Below, piece after piece: positions 16,976 to 25,945 of a DNA stretch of 64,000 nucleotides. A program made the translations under genes and the position numbers. The DNA is taken from the NCBI GenBank assembly GCA_000176735.1, contig ADBE01000112.1, positions 62,001 to 126,000 on the forward strand, written 5' to 3'. The notes under the pieces are model-generated. The model was not told where the DNA came from. It did no database searches and saw only the letters and a program-made list of their open reading frames with translations. The stretch comes from Neisseria polysaccharea ATCC 43768 (GTDB taxonomy: Bacteria; Pseudomonadota; Gammaproteobacteria; Burkholderiales; Neisseriaceae). Position 1 is the first letter of the stretch. Every line of letters begins with the position of its first letter.

Positions 16976-17299
16976 TCAAGATTCTGTGCGAGCGGCTTTT
17001 TCGGCCAAGCCCGACAAACCTTGACGGCGCGCAAGTTCGTCCAGTACGTCTTCCGCCTTCAGGTCGTGGTGTGTCAGAAGAATCATGGTGTGAAACCATA
17101 AGTCAGCAACTTCGTAAACCAGGTGGGACGGGTCTTTGTCTTTGGATGCCATCAACACTTCGCCCGTCTCTTCAATCACTTTTTTTAGGATTTTGTCTTC
17201 GCCCTTATGCAGGAGCTGTGCGACGTAAGATTCGGACGGATCGGCAGATTTGCGCTGTATAATGGTTTGTTGGATGGCGGATAGTACGGAATCTCCCAT
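16976..17299 (-). CDS. hisE: Phosphoribosyl-ATP pyrophosphatase
   Basis: A 107-residue all-helical enzyme, histidine synthesis step 2 (PR-ATP to PR-AMP). It has the MazG-like acidic motif KKVIEETGEVLMA and EVADLWFHTMILL. HisI, which does the next step, is encoded separately at 42.3 kb rather than fused as in enterobacteria. The start at 17299 follows AGGAAA; the upstream frame is DUS and intergenic sequence. Confidence 0.94.
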   Translation of the reverse strand: MGDSVLSAIQQTIIQRKSADPSESYVAQLLHKGEDKILKKVIEETGEVLMASKDKDPSHLVYEVADLWFHTMILLTHHDLKAEDVLDELARRQGLSGLAEKAARTES

Positions 17300-17387
17300 G
17301 ATTTTCCTTCTGTTTGTTTCTGTTCGTTCGGAATGATAGGCTAAACGGCTGCTCTCGGGCAATACGCCTGTTGCGTTTCGTTGGAAA

Positions 17388-17414
17388 ATGCCGTCTGAGC
17401 GTTTCAGACGGCAT
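17388..17414 (-). terminator. Paired-DUS terminator after the butanediol dehydrogenase gene
   Basis: A perfect inverted AT-DUS pair with a 3-base loop, between the dehydrogenase stop and hisE. Confidence 0.85.
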
Positions 17415-17439
17415 TTGTGCTGTTGCAAATGTAATTTGC

Positions 17440-18504
17440 TTACAGGTTTGGATTCACAATAATTTTAACGGCGGATTCGTTGTTGTGGATCAGACGCTCG
17501 AAGCCTTCGGAAACCAGTTCGTCCAGCTTGATGCGCTGGGTGATGAAAGGCTCGAGGTTGATTTTGCCTTCTTCGACCAGTTTGATGGTTTCGGCGTGGT
17601 CGTTGCAGTAGGCGATGGTGCCGCGCACGTCCAGCTCTTTCATCACGACGCTGTGGACGTTGACGGTGGCGGGGTGACTCCAGATGGATACGATAACCAA
17701 GTTGGCGGCAGGTTTGCAGGCTTCGACCAAAGTATCCAACACTTTGTTCACGCTGGTACATTCGAATGCCACGTCCACGCCTTCGCCGTTGGTCAGTTTT
17801 TTCACCTCTTCGACAACATCGACTTCGGACGGGTCGAGGATGTAGTCGGCAACGCCGGATTCGCGCGCTTTGTCTTTGCGTGCTTTACTCAACTCGGTGA
17901 TGATGACTTTGATGCCTTTGGCTTTCAGCACGGCAGCCAACAGCAAACCGATCGGGCCTGCACCGCCGACCAATGCGACATCGCCTTCTTTCGCGCCGCT
18001 GCGTACATAGGCGTGGTGTCCGACAGACAGCGGTTCGATCAAAGCGGCTTGATCCAACGGGATTTTGTCGGAAATCGGATGCACCCAACGGCGTTTGACG
18101 GCGATTTTTTCGGACAGACCGCCGCCGCAGCCGCCCAAGCCGATAAAGTTCATGTCTTTGGAGAGGTGGTAGTTGCTGCCCGGGCCGGTCGGTACGTCGT
18201 CGTGTACGATGTAAGGCTCGACAACGACGTGTTGACCGACTTTGATGTCGTCCACGCCTTCGCCGACGGCATAGACCACGCCGGAGAACTCGTGTCCCAT
18301 CGTTACGGGAGCGGACTCGCCGGAAATCGGGTGCGGATGACCGCAGGGCGGGATGAAAATCGGGCCTTCCATAAATTCGTGCAGGTCGGTGCCGCAGATG
18401 CCGCACCACGCGACATTGATGCCGACGGTGCCGGGGGCGACGGTCGGTTCGGGGATGTCTTCGATGCGGATATCGCCTTTATCGTAAAAACGTGCTGCTT
18501 TCAT
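17440..18504 (-). CDS. 2,3-butanediol dehydrogenase-like zinc alcohol dehydrogenase
   Basis: A 354-residue medium-chain dehydrogenase. The catalytic zinc site is seen in CGICGTDLHEF, GHEFSG and VVEPYI; the NAD-binding fold has GGAGPIGLLLAAV. The extra PIFIPPCGHPHPISG loop and the GLGGCGGGLSEKIAV stretch match bacterial (R,R)-butanediol/acetoin dehydrogenases. It probably interconverts acetoin and 2,3-butanediol. The ATG at 18504 follows AAGGAG. Confidence 0.8.
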   Translation of the reverse strand: MKAARFYDKGDIRIEDIPEPTVAPGTVGINVAWCGICGTDLHEFMEGPIFIPPCGHPHPISGESAPVTMGHEFSGVVYAVGEGVDDIKVGQHVVVEPYIVHDDVPTGPGSNYHLSKDMNFIGLGGCGGGLSEKIAVKRRWVHPISDKIPLDQAALIEPLSVGHHAYVRSGAKEGDVALVGGAGPIGLLLAAVLKAKGIKVIITELSKARKDKARESGVADYILDPSEVDVVEEVKKLTNGEGVDVAFECTSVNKVLDTLVEACKPAANLVIVSIWSHPATVNVHSVVMKELDVRGTIAYCNDHAETIKLVEEGKINLEPFITQRIKLDELVSEGFERLIHNNESAVKIIVNPNL

Positions 18505-18683
18505 TGTAACGCTCCTTGTTTTCAAGTAGGAATGCCGTCTGAAAAATGTCGGACGGCGGTTGAAATGGGAATGGCGTGAAGAAGCCTGACCGTTTCCGGT
18601 TGAATCTGTTTAGATGTTATTTTACTACAAGAGATGTGTTTAAGCACGCGGAAGGCTTTCTGTTTGCGTCAGGTCAAATAATG

Positions 18684-18719
18684 ATGCCGTCTGAAAACCG
18701 AATCGGCTTCAGACGGCAT
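18684..18719 (-). terminator. Paired-DUS terminator overlapping the end of the deacetylase gene
   Basis: Two inverted AT-DUS with an 11-12 base loop. One copy supplies the last codons (Asn-Ala-Val) and the TGA stop of the gene. Confidence 0.85.
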
Positions 18720-19827
18720 TTATATCGTAACGGTCGGATTGGGTAGGTTGGCGCACCTGTCCGGTTTTCGGTTTGGCAAACCGTTTTTTTGTTGGATACA
18801 GTGTTTTCTGATAGGCGGTTGCGGCATCGGATTTGCACAGCCCTGCCAGCACGCGGATATGCTCGGCAGCAGATTGTGCCAGAGGTTCAAGGGTGTAGCC
18901 GCCTTCGAGTACGGATACGATTTTGCCGGAGCAGCTGGATGCCGTCTGAATGATTTTGTGTGTCAGCCAGGCAAAATCCGCCTCGTGCAGGTTGAGCCTG
19001 CCCGATTCGTCCAGACGGTGTGCGTCGAATCCTGCCGACAGCAGCACCAGTTCGGGTTTGAATGCGGCAAGCCGGGGCAGCCACTGTCTGCGGACGGCTT
19101 CGCGGAATGCGCGGCTGCCCGTTCCCGGCGGCAAGGGCAGGTGCACCATATTGCCGCCGTCGGGCATATCGTTGTTTTCGGGGAAGGGGAAAAGGTCGGT
19201 TTCAAACAGGTTGAAAAACAGGATGCGCGGATCGTCTTTGAATATTTCTGCCGTACCGTCGCCGTAGTGGACATCGAAATCGATGACGGCAATGCGTTTC
19301 AGGCGGTATTCGGCAATGGCATGCATGACGCCGGCGGCAACGTTGTTCAGCAGGCAGAATCCGCCGGCTTTGCCGCTGCCTGCATGGTGTCCGGGCGGGC
19401 GGGCGGCGCAAAAGGCATGCCATGCTTTGCGGTTCATGACCATGTCGACTGCCTGAACTGCCGAACCGGCGGCAAAGCGTGCGGCAGACAGCGAGCCTGT
19501 GCTGATTGCAGTGTCGTCATCCAGGCGGAAAATCTTGCCTTTTTGGGGCAGGCAAGATTCCAAACGGTTCAGATATTTGCTCGAGTGGACAAGTGCAAGG
19601 CGCGTATCGCTGATTTCTTCCGCCTCTACGGTTTGGAGGTGCTGCCAAATACCGGCGCGGCGCAATGCCTGCTCGATGCAGAGGATGCGGTCGGGCGAAT
19701 CGGGATGGTTTACTCCGGGTTCGTGTCCGGTGCAGGCGGGGTGGAAAAGCCAGGCGGTCTGGGCGTTTTTGCCCAAAAAAAGGCGCAGCAGGGCGTAGAG
19801 TTTCAGGAACAGGCGGGTTAGCGGCAT
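18709..19827 (-). CDS. Histone deacetylase family protein (AcuC/HDAH-like)
   Basis: A 372-residue arginase/deacetylase-fold enzyme. The catalytic elements are visible: RPPGHHA (His pair), GFCLLNNVA, the zinc ligands DFDVHYGDGT and later SAGFDAH, and EGGY. Bacterial members deacetylate small molecules such as polyamines, or acetyl-lysine. A polyamine role would suit the pot genes nearby, but that is inference. A roughly 20-residue hydrophobic/basic N-terminus precedes the domain. Confidence 0.85.
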   Translation of the reverse strand: MPLTRLFLKLYALLRLFLGKNAQTAWLFHPACTGHEPGVNHPDSPDRILCIEQALRRAGIWQHLQTVEAEEISDTRLALVHSSKYLNRLESCLPQKGKIFRLDDDTAISTGSLSAARFAAGSAVQAVDMVMNRKAWHAFCAARPPGHHAGSGKAGGFCLLNNVAAGVMHAIAEYRLKRIAVIDFDVHYGDGTAEIFKDDPRILFFNLFETDLFPFPENNDMPDGGNMVHLPLPPGTGSRAFREAVRRQWLPRLAAFKPELVLLSAGFDAHRLDESGRLNLHEADFAWLTHKIIQTASSCSGKIVSVLEGGYTLEPLAQSAAEHIRVLAGLCKSDAATAYQKTLYPTKKRFAKPKTGQVRQPTQSDRYDINAV

Positions 19828-19956
19828 GGGTTCGGGAAAGGGGTTGCAGACGGCATACGGTTGGGTATGGGCAGCAAACCCGATATATTGTTTACGGTCT
19901 TATGCTATTATATACCCCGCTCGATTTTCAACCATATTAGAAAGAACGGATAAATT

Positions 19957-20223
19957 ATGAATCAAGCTGTTGCACAATTTGCTCCTTTGGTGTTGATTAT
20001 GGTGGTGTTCTACTTCCTGATCATGCGCCCCCAACAAAAGAAATTCAAAGCACACCAAGCGATGCTGGCTGCTTTGAAGATCGGCGACAAAGTTGTTTTG
20101 GCTGCCGGTTTTAAAGGACGTGTAACCAAAGTAGGCGAGCAATTCTATACTGTCGATATCGGCCAAGGTGCGAAAATTGAAGTGGAAGTTGAGCGCAACG
20201 CGATTGCCGCAAAAGCCGAATAA
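19957..20223 (+). CDS. yajC: Preprotein translocase subunit YajC
   Basis: An 88-residue protein with one N-terminal helix (APLVLIMVVFYFLIM), the RPQQKKFK motif and a small cytoplasmic domain (IGDKVVLAAGF). It associates with SecDF. It is first of yajC-secD-secF, 75 bp before secD. Confidence 0.96.
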   Translation: MNQAVAQFAPLVLIMVVFYFLIMRPQQKKFKAHQAMLAALKIGDKVVLAAGFKGRVTKVGEQFYTVDIGQGAKIEVEVERNAIAAKAE

Positions 20224-20298
20224 TCCCGTTTTTTTAGGAAAGCCGCCTCATTTTCCGAGTGCGGCTGTTTGCCTTTATAAATAAAGCAAAGGTTTATC

Positions 20299-22152
20299 AT
20301 GAACCGTTATCCTTTATGGAAATACCTGCTGATTGCGTTTACGATTGTGGTTGCGGCTGTTTATTCGCTGCCCAACCTTTTTGGTGAAACGCCTGCTGTA
20401 CAGGTATCGACCAACCGACAAGCTATTGTTATCAATGATCAAACCCAGTCTAAAGTAGATGCCGCACTGAAACAGGCAGGTATTCAGACAGATGGGATGT
20501 TTGTCGTCGACAATTCGTTGAAAGTGCGTTTCAAAGACACTGAAACGCAATTGAAAGCACGCGACATCATCGAAAACACTTTGGGCGAAGGGTATATTAC
20601 CGCGCTCAACCTGTTGGCGGACAGCCCCGAATGGATGGCGAAAATCAAAGCCAATCCGATGTTTTTGGGTTTGGACCTGCGCGGCGGCGTGCATTTCACC
20701 ATGCAGGTCGATATGAAAGCGGCGATGCAGAAAACATTTGAACGTTATTCGGGCGACATCCGCCGCGAACTGCGCCGCGAAAAAATCCGCAGCGGTACGG
20801 TACGCCAGACTGAAAACAGTTTGACCATCCCTTTGCAGGATGCAGGTGATGTGCAAAAGGCACTGCCGCAGTTGCGCAGGCTGTTTCCTGAAGCAACGCT
20901 GAATTCAGACGGCAGCAATATCGTCTTGACGCTTTCGGAAGAGGCGGTGAATAAAGTACGTTCCGATGCGGTCAAACAGAACATCACTACCCTGCACAAC
21001 CGTGTGAACGAGTTGGGCGTGGCCGAACCCGTCATCCAGCAGTCCGGTGCCGACCGCATCGTCGTGCAGCTTCCCGGTGTGCAAGACACTGCCAAGGCAA
21101 AAGACATCATCGGCCGTACCGCGACTTTGGAAGTCCGCATGGTGGAGGACGATCCTGCCAAGTTGCGCGAGGCATTGGAAGGCAACGTGCTGAGCGGTTA
21201 TGAGTTGCTTTCAAGCGGCGGAGATCGTCCCGAAACTCTGCTAATCAGCAAACAGGTCGAGCTGACGGGCGACAACATCAACGATGCGCAACCGAGTTTC
21301 GACCAAATGGGCGCACCTGCCGTCAGTCTGAGCTTGGACAGCGCGGGTGGCAGCATTTTTGGCGAACTGACTGCCGCAAATGTCGGCAAACGCATGGCGA
21401 TGGTTTTGATCGACCAAGGAAAATCCGAGGTTGTAACCGCGCCGGTTATCCGTACTGCCATTACCGGCGGACGCGTGGAAATTTCCGGAAGCATGACGAC
21501 AGCCGAAGCCAACGATACGTCTTTGCTGTTGCGTGCCGGTTCTCTTGCCGCACCGATGCAGATTGTCGAAGAACGTACCATCGGTCCGTCTTTGGGTAAG
21601 GAGAACATCGAAAAAGGCTTCCATTCGACTTTATGGGGTTTTGCCATCGTTGCTGCATTCATGGTGGTTTACTATCGTCTGATGGGTTTCTTTTCTACCA
21701 TTGCATTGAGTACCAACATACTGTTTCTAATCGGTATTTTGTCTGCCATGCAGGCAACGTTGACGTTACCGGGTATTGCCGCGCTGGCGTTGACTTTAGG
21801 TATGGCAATCGACTCCAACGTCTTGATTAACGAACGTATCCGAGAGGAACTGCGTGCCGGTGTGCCGCCGCAGCAGGCAATCAATCTCGGTTTCCAACAC
21901 GCATGGGCGACCATTGTCGATTCGAACCTGACTTCGCTGATTGCCGGTATCGCGCTTTTGGTATTCGGTTCCGGTCCGGTACGCGGTTTTGCGGTCGTAC
22001 ACTGCTTGGGTATTCTGACTTCGATGTATTCGTCTGTCGTCGTATTCCGTGCGTTGGTCAATTTGTGGTACGGACGCAGACGCAAATTGCAGAACATTTC
22101 CATCGGTGCGGTATGGAAACCTGAAGCCGAAACTGCGGCAGGTAAGGAGTAA
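20299..22152 (+). CDS. secD: Protein translocase subunit SecD
   Basis: A 617-residue RND-type protein: an N-terminal helix, a large periplasmic P1 domain with LGLDLRGGVHF, then LPGVQDTAKAKDIIGRTATLEVRMV, and six C-terminal helices with the TM4 motif ALTLGMAIDSNVLINERIR, whose Asp carries protons. It uses the proton motive force to pull exported proteins to the periplasmic side. Confidence 0.97.
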   Translation: MNRYPLWKYLLIAFTIVVAAVYSLPNLFGETPAVQVSTNRQAIVINDQTQSKVDAALKQAGIQTDGMFVVDNSLKVRFKDTETQLKARDIIENTLGEGYITALNLLADSPEWMAKIKANPMFLGLDLRGGVHFTMQVDMKAAMQKTFERYSGDIRRELRREKIRSGTVRQTENSLTIPLQDAGDVQKALPQLRRLFPEATLNSDGSNIVLTLSEEAVNKVRSDAVKQNITTLHNRVNELGVAEPVIQQSGADRIVVQLPGVQDTAKAKDIIGRTATLEVRMVEDDPAKLREALEGNVLSGYELLSSGGDRPETLLISKQVELTGDNINDAQPSFDQMGAPAVSLSLDSAGGSIFGELTAANVGKRMAMVLIDQGKSEVVTAPVIRTAITGGRVEISGSMTTAEANDTSLLLRAGSLAAPMQIVEERTIGPSLGKENIEKGFHSTLWGFAIVAAFMVVYYRLMGFFSTIALSTNILFLIGILSAMQATLTLPGIAALALTLGMAIDSNVLINERIREELRAGVPPQQAINLGFQHAWATIVDSNLTSLIAGIALLVFGSGPVRGFAVVHCLGILTSMYSSVVVFRALVNLWYGRRRKLQNISIGAVWKPEAETAAGKE

Positions 22153-22155
22153 GCT

Positions 22156-23091
22156 ATGGAACTCTTTAAAATCAAACGCGATATTCCGTTTATGAGCTAC
22201 GGCAAACTGACAACCTTCATTTCGTTGGTTACGTTTATCGCTGCCGTGTTCTTCTTGGTGACCAAAGGTCTGAATTTCTCTGTCGAATTTACCGGTGGTA
22301 CGGTAATGGAAGTCCAATATCAGCAGGGTGCGGATGTCAATAAGATGCGCGAACGCCTCGATACGCTGAAAATGGGTGATGTACAGGTTCAGGCATTGGG
22401 TACGAACAAACACATTATGATCCGCCTGCCGAACAAAGAAGGTGTTACTTCCGCACAGTTGTCCAATCAGGTTATAGATTTGCTGAAAAAAGACAGTCCC
22501 GATGTTACTTTGCGCCAAGTCGAATTTATCGGCCCGCAAGTCGGTGAGGAATTGGTAAGTAATGGATTGATGGCTTTAGGTTTTGTCGTTATCGGCATCA
22601 TTATTTACCTGTCGATGCGTTTTGAGTGGCGTTTTGCCGTATCTGCCATTATCGCCAATATGCACGACATCGTGATTATTCTCGGCTGCTTTGCCTTCTT
22701 CCAATGGGAATTTTCGCTGACCGTCTTGGCGGGTATTCTTGCCGTATTGGGCTATTCTGTGAACGAATCCGTCGTCGTCTTCGACCGTATCCGTGAAAAC
22801 TTCCGCAAGCCGGCGATGCGCGGACATACCGTGCCGGAAGTCATCGACAACGCGATTACCGCAACGATGAGCCGCACCATCATTACCCACGGTTCGACCG
22901 AGGCGATGGTTGTTTCTATGCTGGTGTTCGGCGGTGCGGCCTTGCACGGCTTTTCTATGGCGTTGACCATCGGCATCGTGTTCGGCATTTATTCTTCCGT
23001 ATTGGTTGCCAGCCCGCTCTTGCTGATGTTCGGTTTGAGCCGCGACAATATCGCCAAGGAAGCGAAACAGAAGGAAGAAATTGTGGTCTGA
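22156..23091 (+). CDS. secF: Protein translocase subunit SecF
   Basis: A 311-residue partner of SecD with the NFSVEFTGGTVMEV motif, the TM4 signature VLGYSVNESVVVFDRIREN and six helices. It starts 3 bp after the secD stop. Confidence 0.97.
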   Translation: MELFKIKRDIPFMSYGKLTTFISLVTFIAAVFFLVTKGLNFSVEFTGGTVMEVQYQQGADVNKMRERLDTLKMGDVQVQALGTNKHIMIRLPNKEGVTSAQLSNQVIDLLKKDSPDVTLRQVEFIGPQVGEELVSNGLMALGFVVIGIIIYLSMRFEWRFAVSAIIANMHDIVIILGCFAFFQWEFSLTVLAGILAVLGYSVNESVVVFDRIRENFRKPAMRGHTVPEVIDNAITATMSRTIITHGSTEAMVVSMLVFGGAALHGFSMALTIGIVFGIYSSVLVASPLLLMFGLSRDNIAKEAKQKEEIVV

Positions 23092-23097
23092 TGTCAA

Positions 23098-23140
23098 ATG
23101 CCGTCTGAAACCGGAAGATGTCTCCGTTTTCAGACGGCAT
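23098..23140 (+). terminator. Paired-DUS terminator after secF
   Basis: Inverted AT-DUS 7 bp beyond the secF stop. Confidence 0.85.
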
Positions 23141-23219
23141 TTCGCCGACATCGCAAAATATCGTGCAGAACAGCAAAAATTGTGTGATAATGCGCCGTTC
23201 CTGTTTCAGGAATAGGGAG

Positions 23220-23271
23220 TTTGCCGTTGTCTTCAGGCTTGGCAAACTTGTCTGAATCCCTATGGGGATTC
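23220..23271 (+). promoter_or_regulatory. Two hairpins in the rpsO leader
   Basis: TTTGCC/GGCAAA pair across 15 bases, then a perfect 7-bp hairpin GAATCCC-TATG-GGGATTC, ending 22 bp before the rpsO ATG. S15 represses its own mRNA through leader structure in several bacteria, so this may be an autoregulatory site. Confidence 0.4.
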
Positions 23272-23293
23272 TTATATTTTTGGAGTTTTCATT

Positions 23294-23563
23294 ATGGCAC
23301 TGACCGTAGAACAAAAAGCACAAATCGTTAAAGATTTCCAACGCAAAGAAGGTGATACCGGCTCTTCTGAAGTGCAAGTCGCCCTGTTGACTTTCCGCAT
23401 CAACGACCTGACCCCCCACTTCAAAGCCAACCCCAAAGACCACCACAGTCGTCGTGGTCTGCTGAAAATGGTTAGCCAACGCCGCCGTTTGTTGGCCTAC
23501 TTGCGCCGTACCCAACCCGATACTTATCGTGCGTTGATTACCCGCTTGGGTCTGCGTAAATAA
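23294..23563 (+). CDS. rpsO: 30S ribosomal protein S15
   Basis: An 89-residue S15 with the signature [17 protein letters not shown] and the [21 protein letters not shown] helix that binds the 16S three-way junction. A GGAG ribosome-binding site precedes it. It is a single gene between secF and potA. Confidence 0.98.
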   Translation: MALTVEQKAQIVKDFQRKEGDTGSSEVQVALLTFRINDLTPHFKANPKDHHSRRGLLKMVSQRRRLLAYLRRTQPDTYRALITRLGLRK

Positions 23564-23643
23564 TTGCGCTTTCCGACACCGCCCAGAAAAATGGGCGGTG
23601 TTTTCTTTTCTGTTGCTTTCCGACAAGTTCAAATCCATATTTA

Positions 23644-23673
23644 TTGCCCGAAAACCGCATAAACTAATATAAT
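23644..23673 (+). promoter_or_regulatory. Predicted sigma-70 promoter of potABC
   Basis: TTGCCC and TATAAT with an 18-bp spacer, about 165 bp upstream of potA. A DUS-like TTCAGACGGCAT sits between the promoter and the gene. Confidence 0.5.
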
Positions 23674-23839
23674 ACAAAGTTCTTTGGAATCCTGTTCCAT
23701 TTCATGCTGCCCGTGCGCTTCACAAGAGTTTCAGACGGCATCAGACGTTGCGACTCCCGCCAGCAATCAAACAGCTTTTTATCACCCATTCGAAAATCCG
23801 TTTTGCCGGTACTCGTCTTTTTATTGGAGTATTGCCATT

Positions 23840-24964
23840 ATGACCGCAACCACTGCGTCTTCAGCCAAACCTTATCTCAAAATCCAAGGCTTGGTGAAAA
23901 AGTTTGGTGACAATTACGCTGTCGATAACATCGACTTGGACATTTATCAACATGAAATCTTTGCCCTTTTGGGCAGTTCCGGCAGCGGAAAATCTACGCT
24001 GCTGCGTATGCTGGCGGGTATGGAAAGCCCCAATCAGGGCAAAATCATCCTTGACGGTCAGGATATTACCAAGCTTGCACCCTATGACCGCCCCATCAAT
24101 ATGATGTTCCAAAGTTACGCGCTTTTTCCGCATATGACGGTGGAGCAGAACATTGCCTTCGGATTGAAGCAGGACAAAATGCCTAAGGACGAAATCGCCG
24201 CACGTGTGGAAGAAATGCTGCGCCTGGTTCAGATGACCAAATTTGCCAAACGCAAGCCGCACCAGCTTTCTGGCGGTCAGCAGCAGCGCATCGCATTGGC
24301 GCGCAGTTTGGCAAAACGCCCGAAAATCCTGCTGTTGGACGAACCCCTCGGCGCGTTGGACAAAAAATTGCGCCAACAAACCCAGCTTGAGTTGGTCAAT
24401 ACGCTGGAACAAGTCGGCGTAACCTGTATTATGGTTACGCACGACCAAGAAGAGGCGATGACGATGGCGACCCGCATCGCCATTATGTCCGACGGTCAGT
24501 TGCAGCAGGTCGGTACACCCAGCGATGTGTATGACTATCCCAACAGCCGCTTTACTGCCGAGTTTATCGGCGAAACCAATATTTTTGACGGTGTCGTGAT
24601 TGAAGATCATGCGGATTATGCCGTCATCGAATGCGAAGGTTTAGAAAACCACGTCCGTATCGATCATGGTTTGGGCGGCCCGAGCGAGCAGGATCTTTGG
24701 GTTAGTATTCGACCAGAGGATATTGATTTATATAAGGAAAAACCTGATCATTTGGGCGATTATAACTGGGCGAAAGGTACGGTAAAAGAAATTGCCTATT
24801 TGGGCAGCTTCGCCATATACCATATCAAACTCGCCAATGGCCGTGTCGTCAAAAGCCAAGTTCCTGCACCTTACTGGTATGTGCGCAACATTACACCGCC
24901 AACTTGGGACGAAACCGTGTATATCAGCTGGCCGGAAAACCAACCGACTCCGTTGTTCCGTTGA
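23840..24964 (+). CDS. potA: Spermidine/putrescine ABC transporter ATPase
   Basis: A 374-residue ATPase: Walker A GSSGSGKST, Q-loop FQSYALFPHMTV, signature [13 protein letters not shown], Walker B ILLLDEPLGALD, H-loop VTHDQEEA, and a C-terminal TOBE domain (WVSIRPEDIDLY) typical of the polyamine and maltose subfamily. The ATG at 23840 is chosen because it follows TTGGAG and gives the family length. It is first in potABC; the binding protein potD lies apart at 36.4 kb. Confidence 0.94.
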   Translation: MTATTASSAKPYLKIQGLVKKFGDNYAVDNIDLDIYQHEIFALLGSSGSGKSTLLRMLAGMESPNQGKIILDGQDITKLAPYDRPINMMFQSYALFPHMTVEQNIAFGLKQDKMPKDEIAARVEEMLRLVQMTKFAKRKPHQLSGGQQQRIALARSLAKRPKILLLDEPLGALDKKLRQQTQLELVNTLEQVGVTCIMVTHDQEEAMTMATRIAIMSDGQLQQVGTPSDVYDYPNSRFTAEFIGETNIFDGVVIEDHADYAVIECEGLENHVRIDHGLGGPSEQDLWVSIRPEDIDLYKEKPDHLGDYNWAKGTVKEIAYLGSFAIYHIKLANGRVVKSQVPAPYWYVRNITPPTWDETVYISWPENQPTPLFR

Positions 24965-24979
24965 TTTAAGGGGAGTGAG

Positions 24980-25945
24980 ATGAACCTTAAAAAACTGAAA
25001 AACAAACTGTTCCGCCGCCCGGGGCAGCGTGCGGTGATTGCCGTGCCGTATATTTGGCTTTTGGTGCTGTTTCTGATTCCGTTCGCCATCGTGCTGAAAA
25101 TCAGCTTTGCCGAACAAGAAATCGCCATTCCGCCGTTTACGCCGTTGACCAGCATCGATGAAGATTTAGGTCGTCTGAATATCGCCATCAGTTATCAAAA
25201 CTATGCCGATATTTTCCAAAATTTCTGGAATACCCTGAATCCCTTCGGCGACGGTGAAAACAGCAATATCTATCTGATGACTTATTGGTCTTCAATAAAA
25301 ACTGCACTGACTACGACGGTAATTTGTCTGTTGGTCGGTTACCCGACTGCCTATGCGATTTCCCGCGCCAATCCTTCTGTCCGTAATGGTTTGCTGCTTG
25401 CCATTATGCTGCCCTTTTGGACATCGTTCCTGCTGCGTGTCTATGCGTGGATGGGTCTGCTCGGGCATAACGGCATTGTAAACAACCTGTTGATTAAAAT
25501 GGGTATTATCAGCGAGCCTTTGGATTTGTTCTACAATGCCTTTTCGCTCAATTTGGTGATGGTTTACGCCTATCTGCCGTTTATGATTCTGCCGCTTTAC
25601 ACGCAGCTGGTGAAACTGGACAGCCGCCTGCTCGAAGCGGCTTCCGATTTGGGTGCGGGACCGGTCAAGTCGTTCTTGACGATTACACTGCCTCTGTCTA
25701 AAACCGGCATTATTGCAGGTTCGATGCTGGTTTTCGTCCCCGCTGTCGGCGAGTTCGTTATTCCCGAGCTGGTCGGAGGTTCGGAAAACTTGATGATTGG
25801 TAAAGTCTTGTGGCAGGCATTCTTTGATCAAAACAACTGGCCGTTGGCTTCCGCCGTCGCCGTTGTGATGGTCGCGCTGCTGGTCGTGCCGATTGCGCTG
25901 TTCCAGCATTATGAAAACCGCGAATTGGAAGAAGGAGCCAAATAA
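24980..25945 (+). CDS. potB: Spermidine/putrescine ABC transporter permease
   Basis: A 321-residue permease with six helices and the EAA loop LDSRLLEAASDLGAGPVKSFLTITLPLS that docks on PotA. A GGGGAG site precedes the ATG. The stop overlaps the potC start (TAATG). Confidence 0.94.
   Translation: MNLKKLKNKLFRRPGQRAVIAVPYIWLLVLFLIPFAIVLKISFAEQEIAIPPFTPLTSIDEDLGRLNIAISYQNYADIFQNFWNTLNPFGDGENSNIYLMTYWSSIKTALTTTVICLLVGYPTAYAISRANPSVRNGLLLAIMLPFWTSFLLRVYAWMGLLGHNGIVNNLLIKMGIISEPLDLFYNAFSLNLVMVYAYLPFMILPLYTQLVKLDSRLLEAASDLGAGPVKSFLTITLPLSKTGIIAGSMLVFVPAVGEFVIPELVGGSENLMIGKVLWQAFFDQNNWPLASAVAVVMVALLVVPIALFQHYENRELEEGAK

Noticed and set aside
17314-18579. 421-codon open frame on plus, antisense to the butanediol dehydrogenase
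   Set aside because: It is the mirror of a real gene in GC-rich codons; the product has no domain and its start lies in a DUS/intergenic stretch.
18739-19821. 360-codon open frame on plus, antisense to the deacetylase gene
   Set aside because: Low-complexity Cys/Gly/Arg composition and exact overlap with a conserved enzyme on the other strand.
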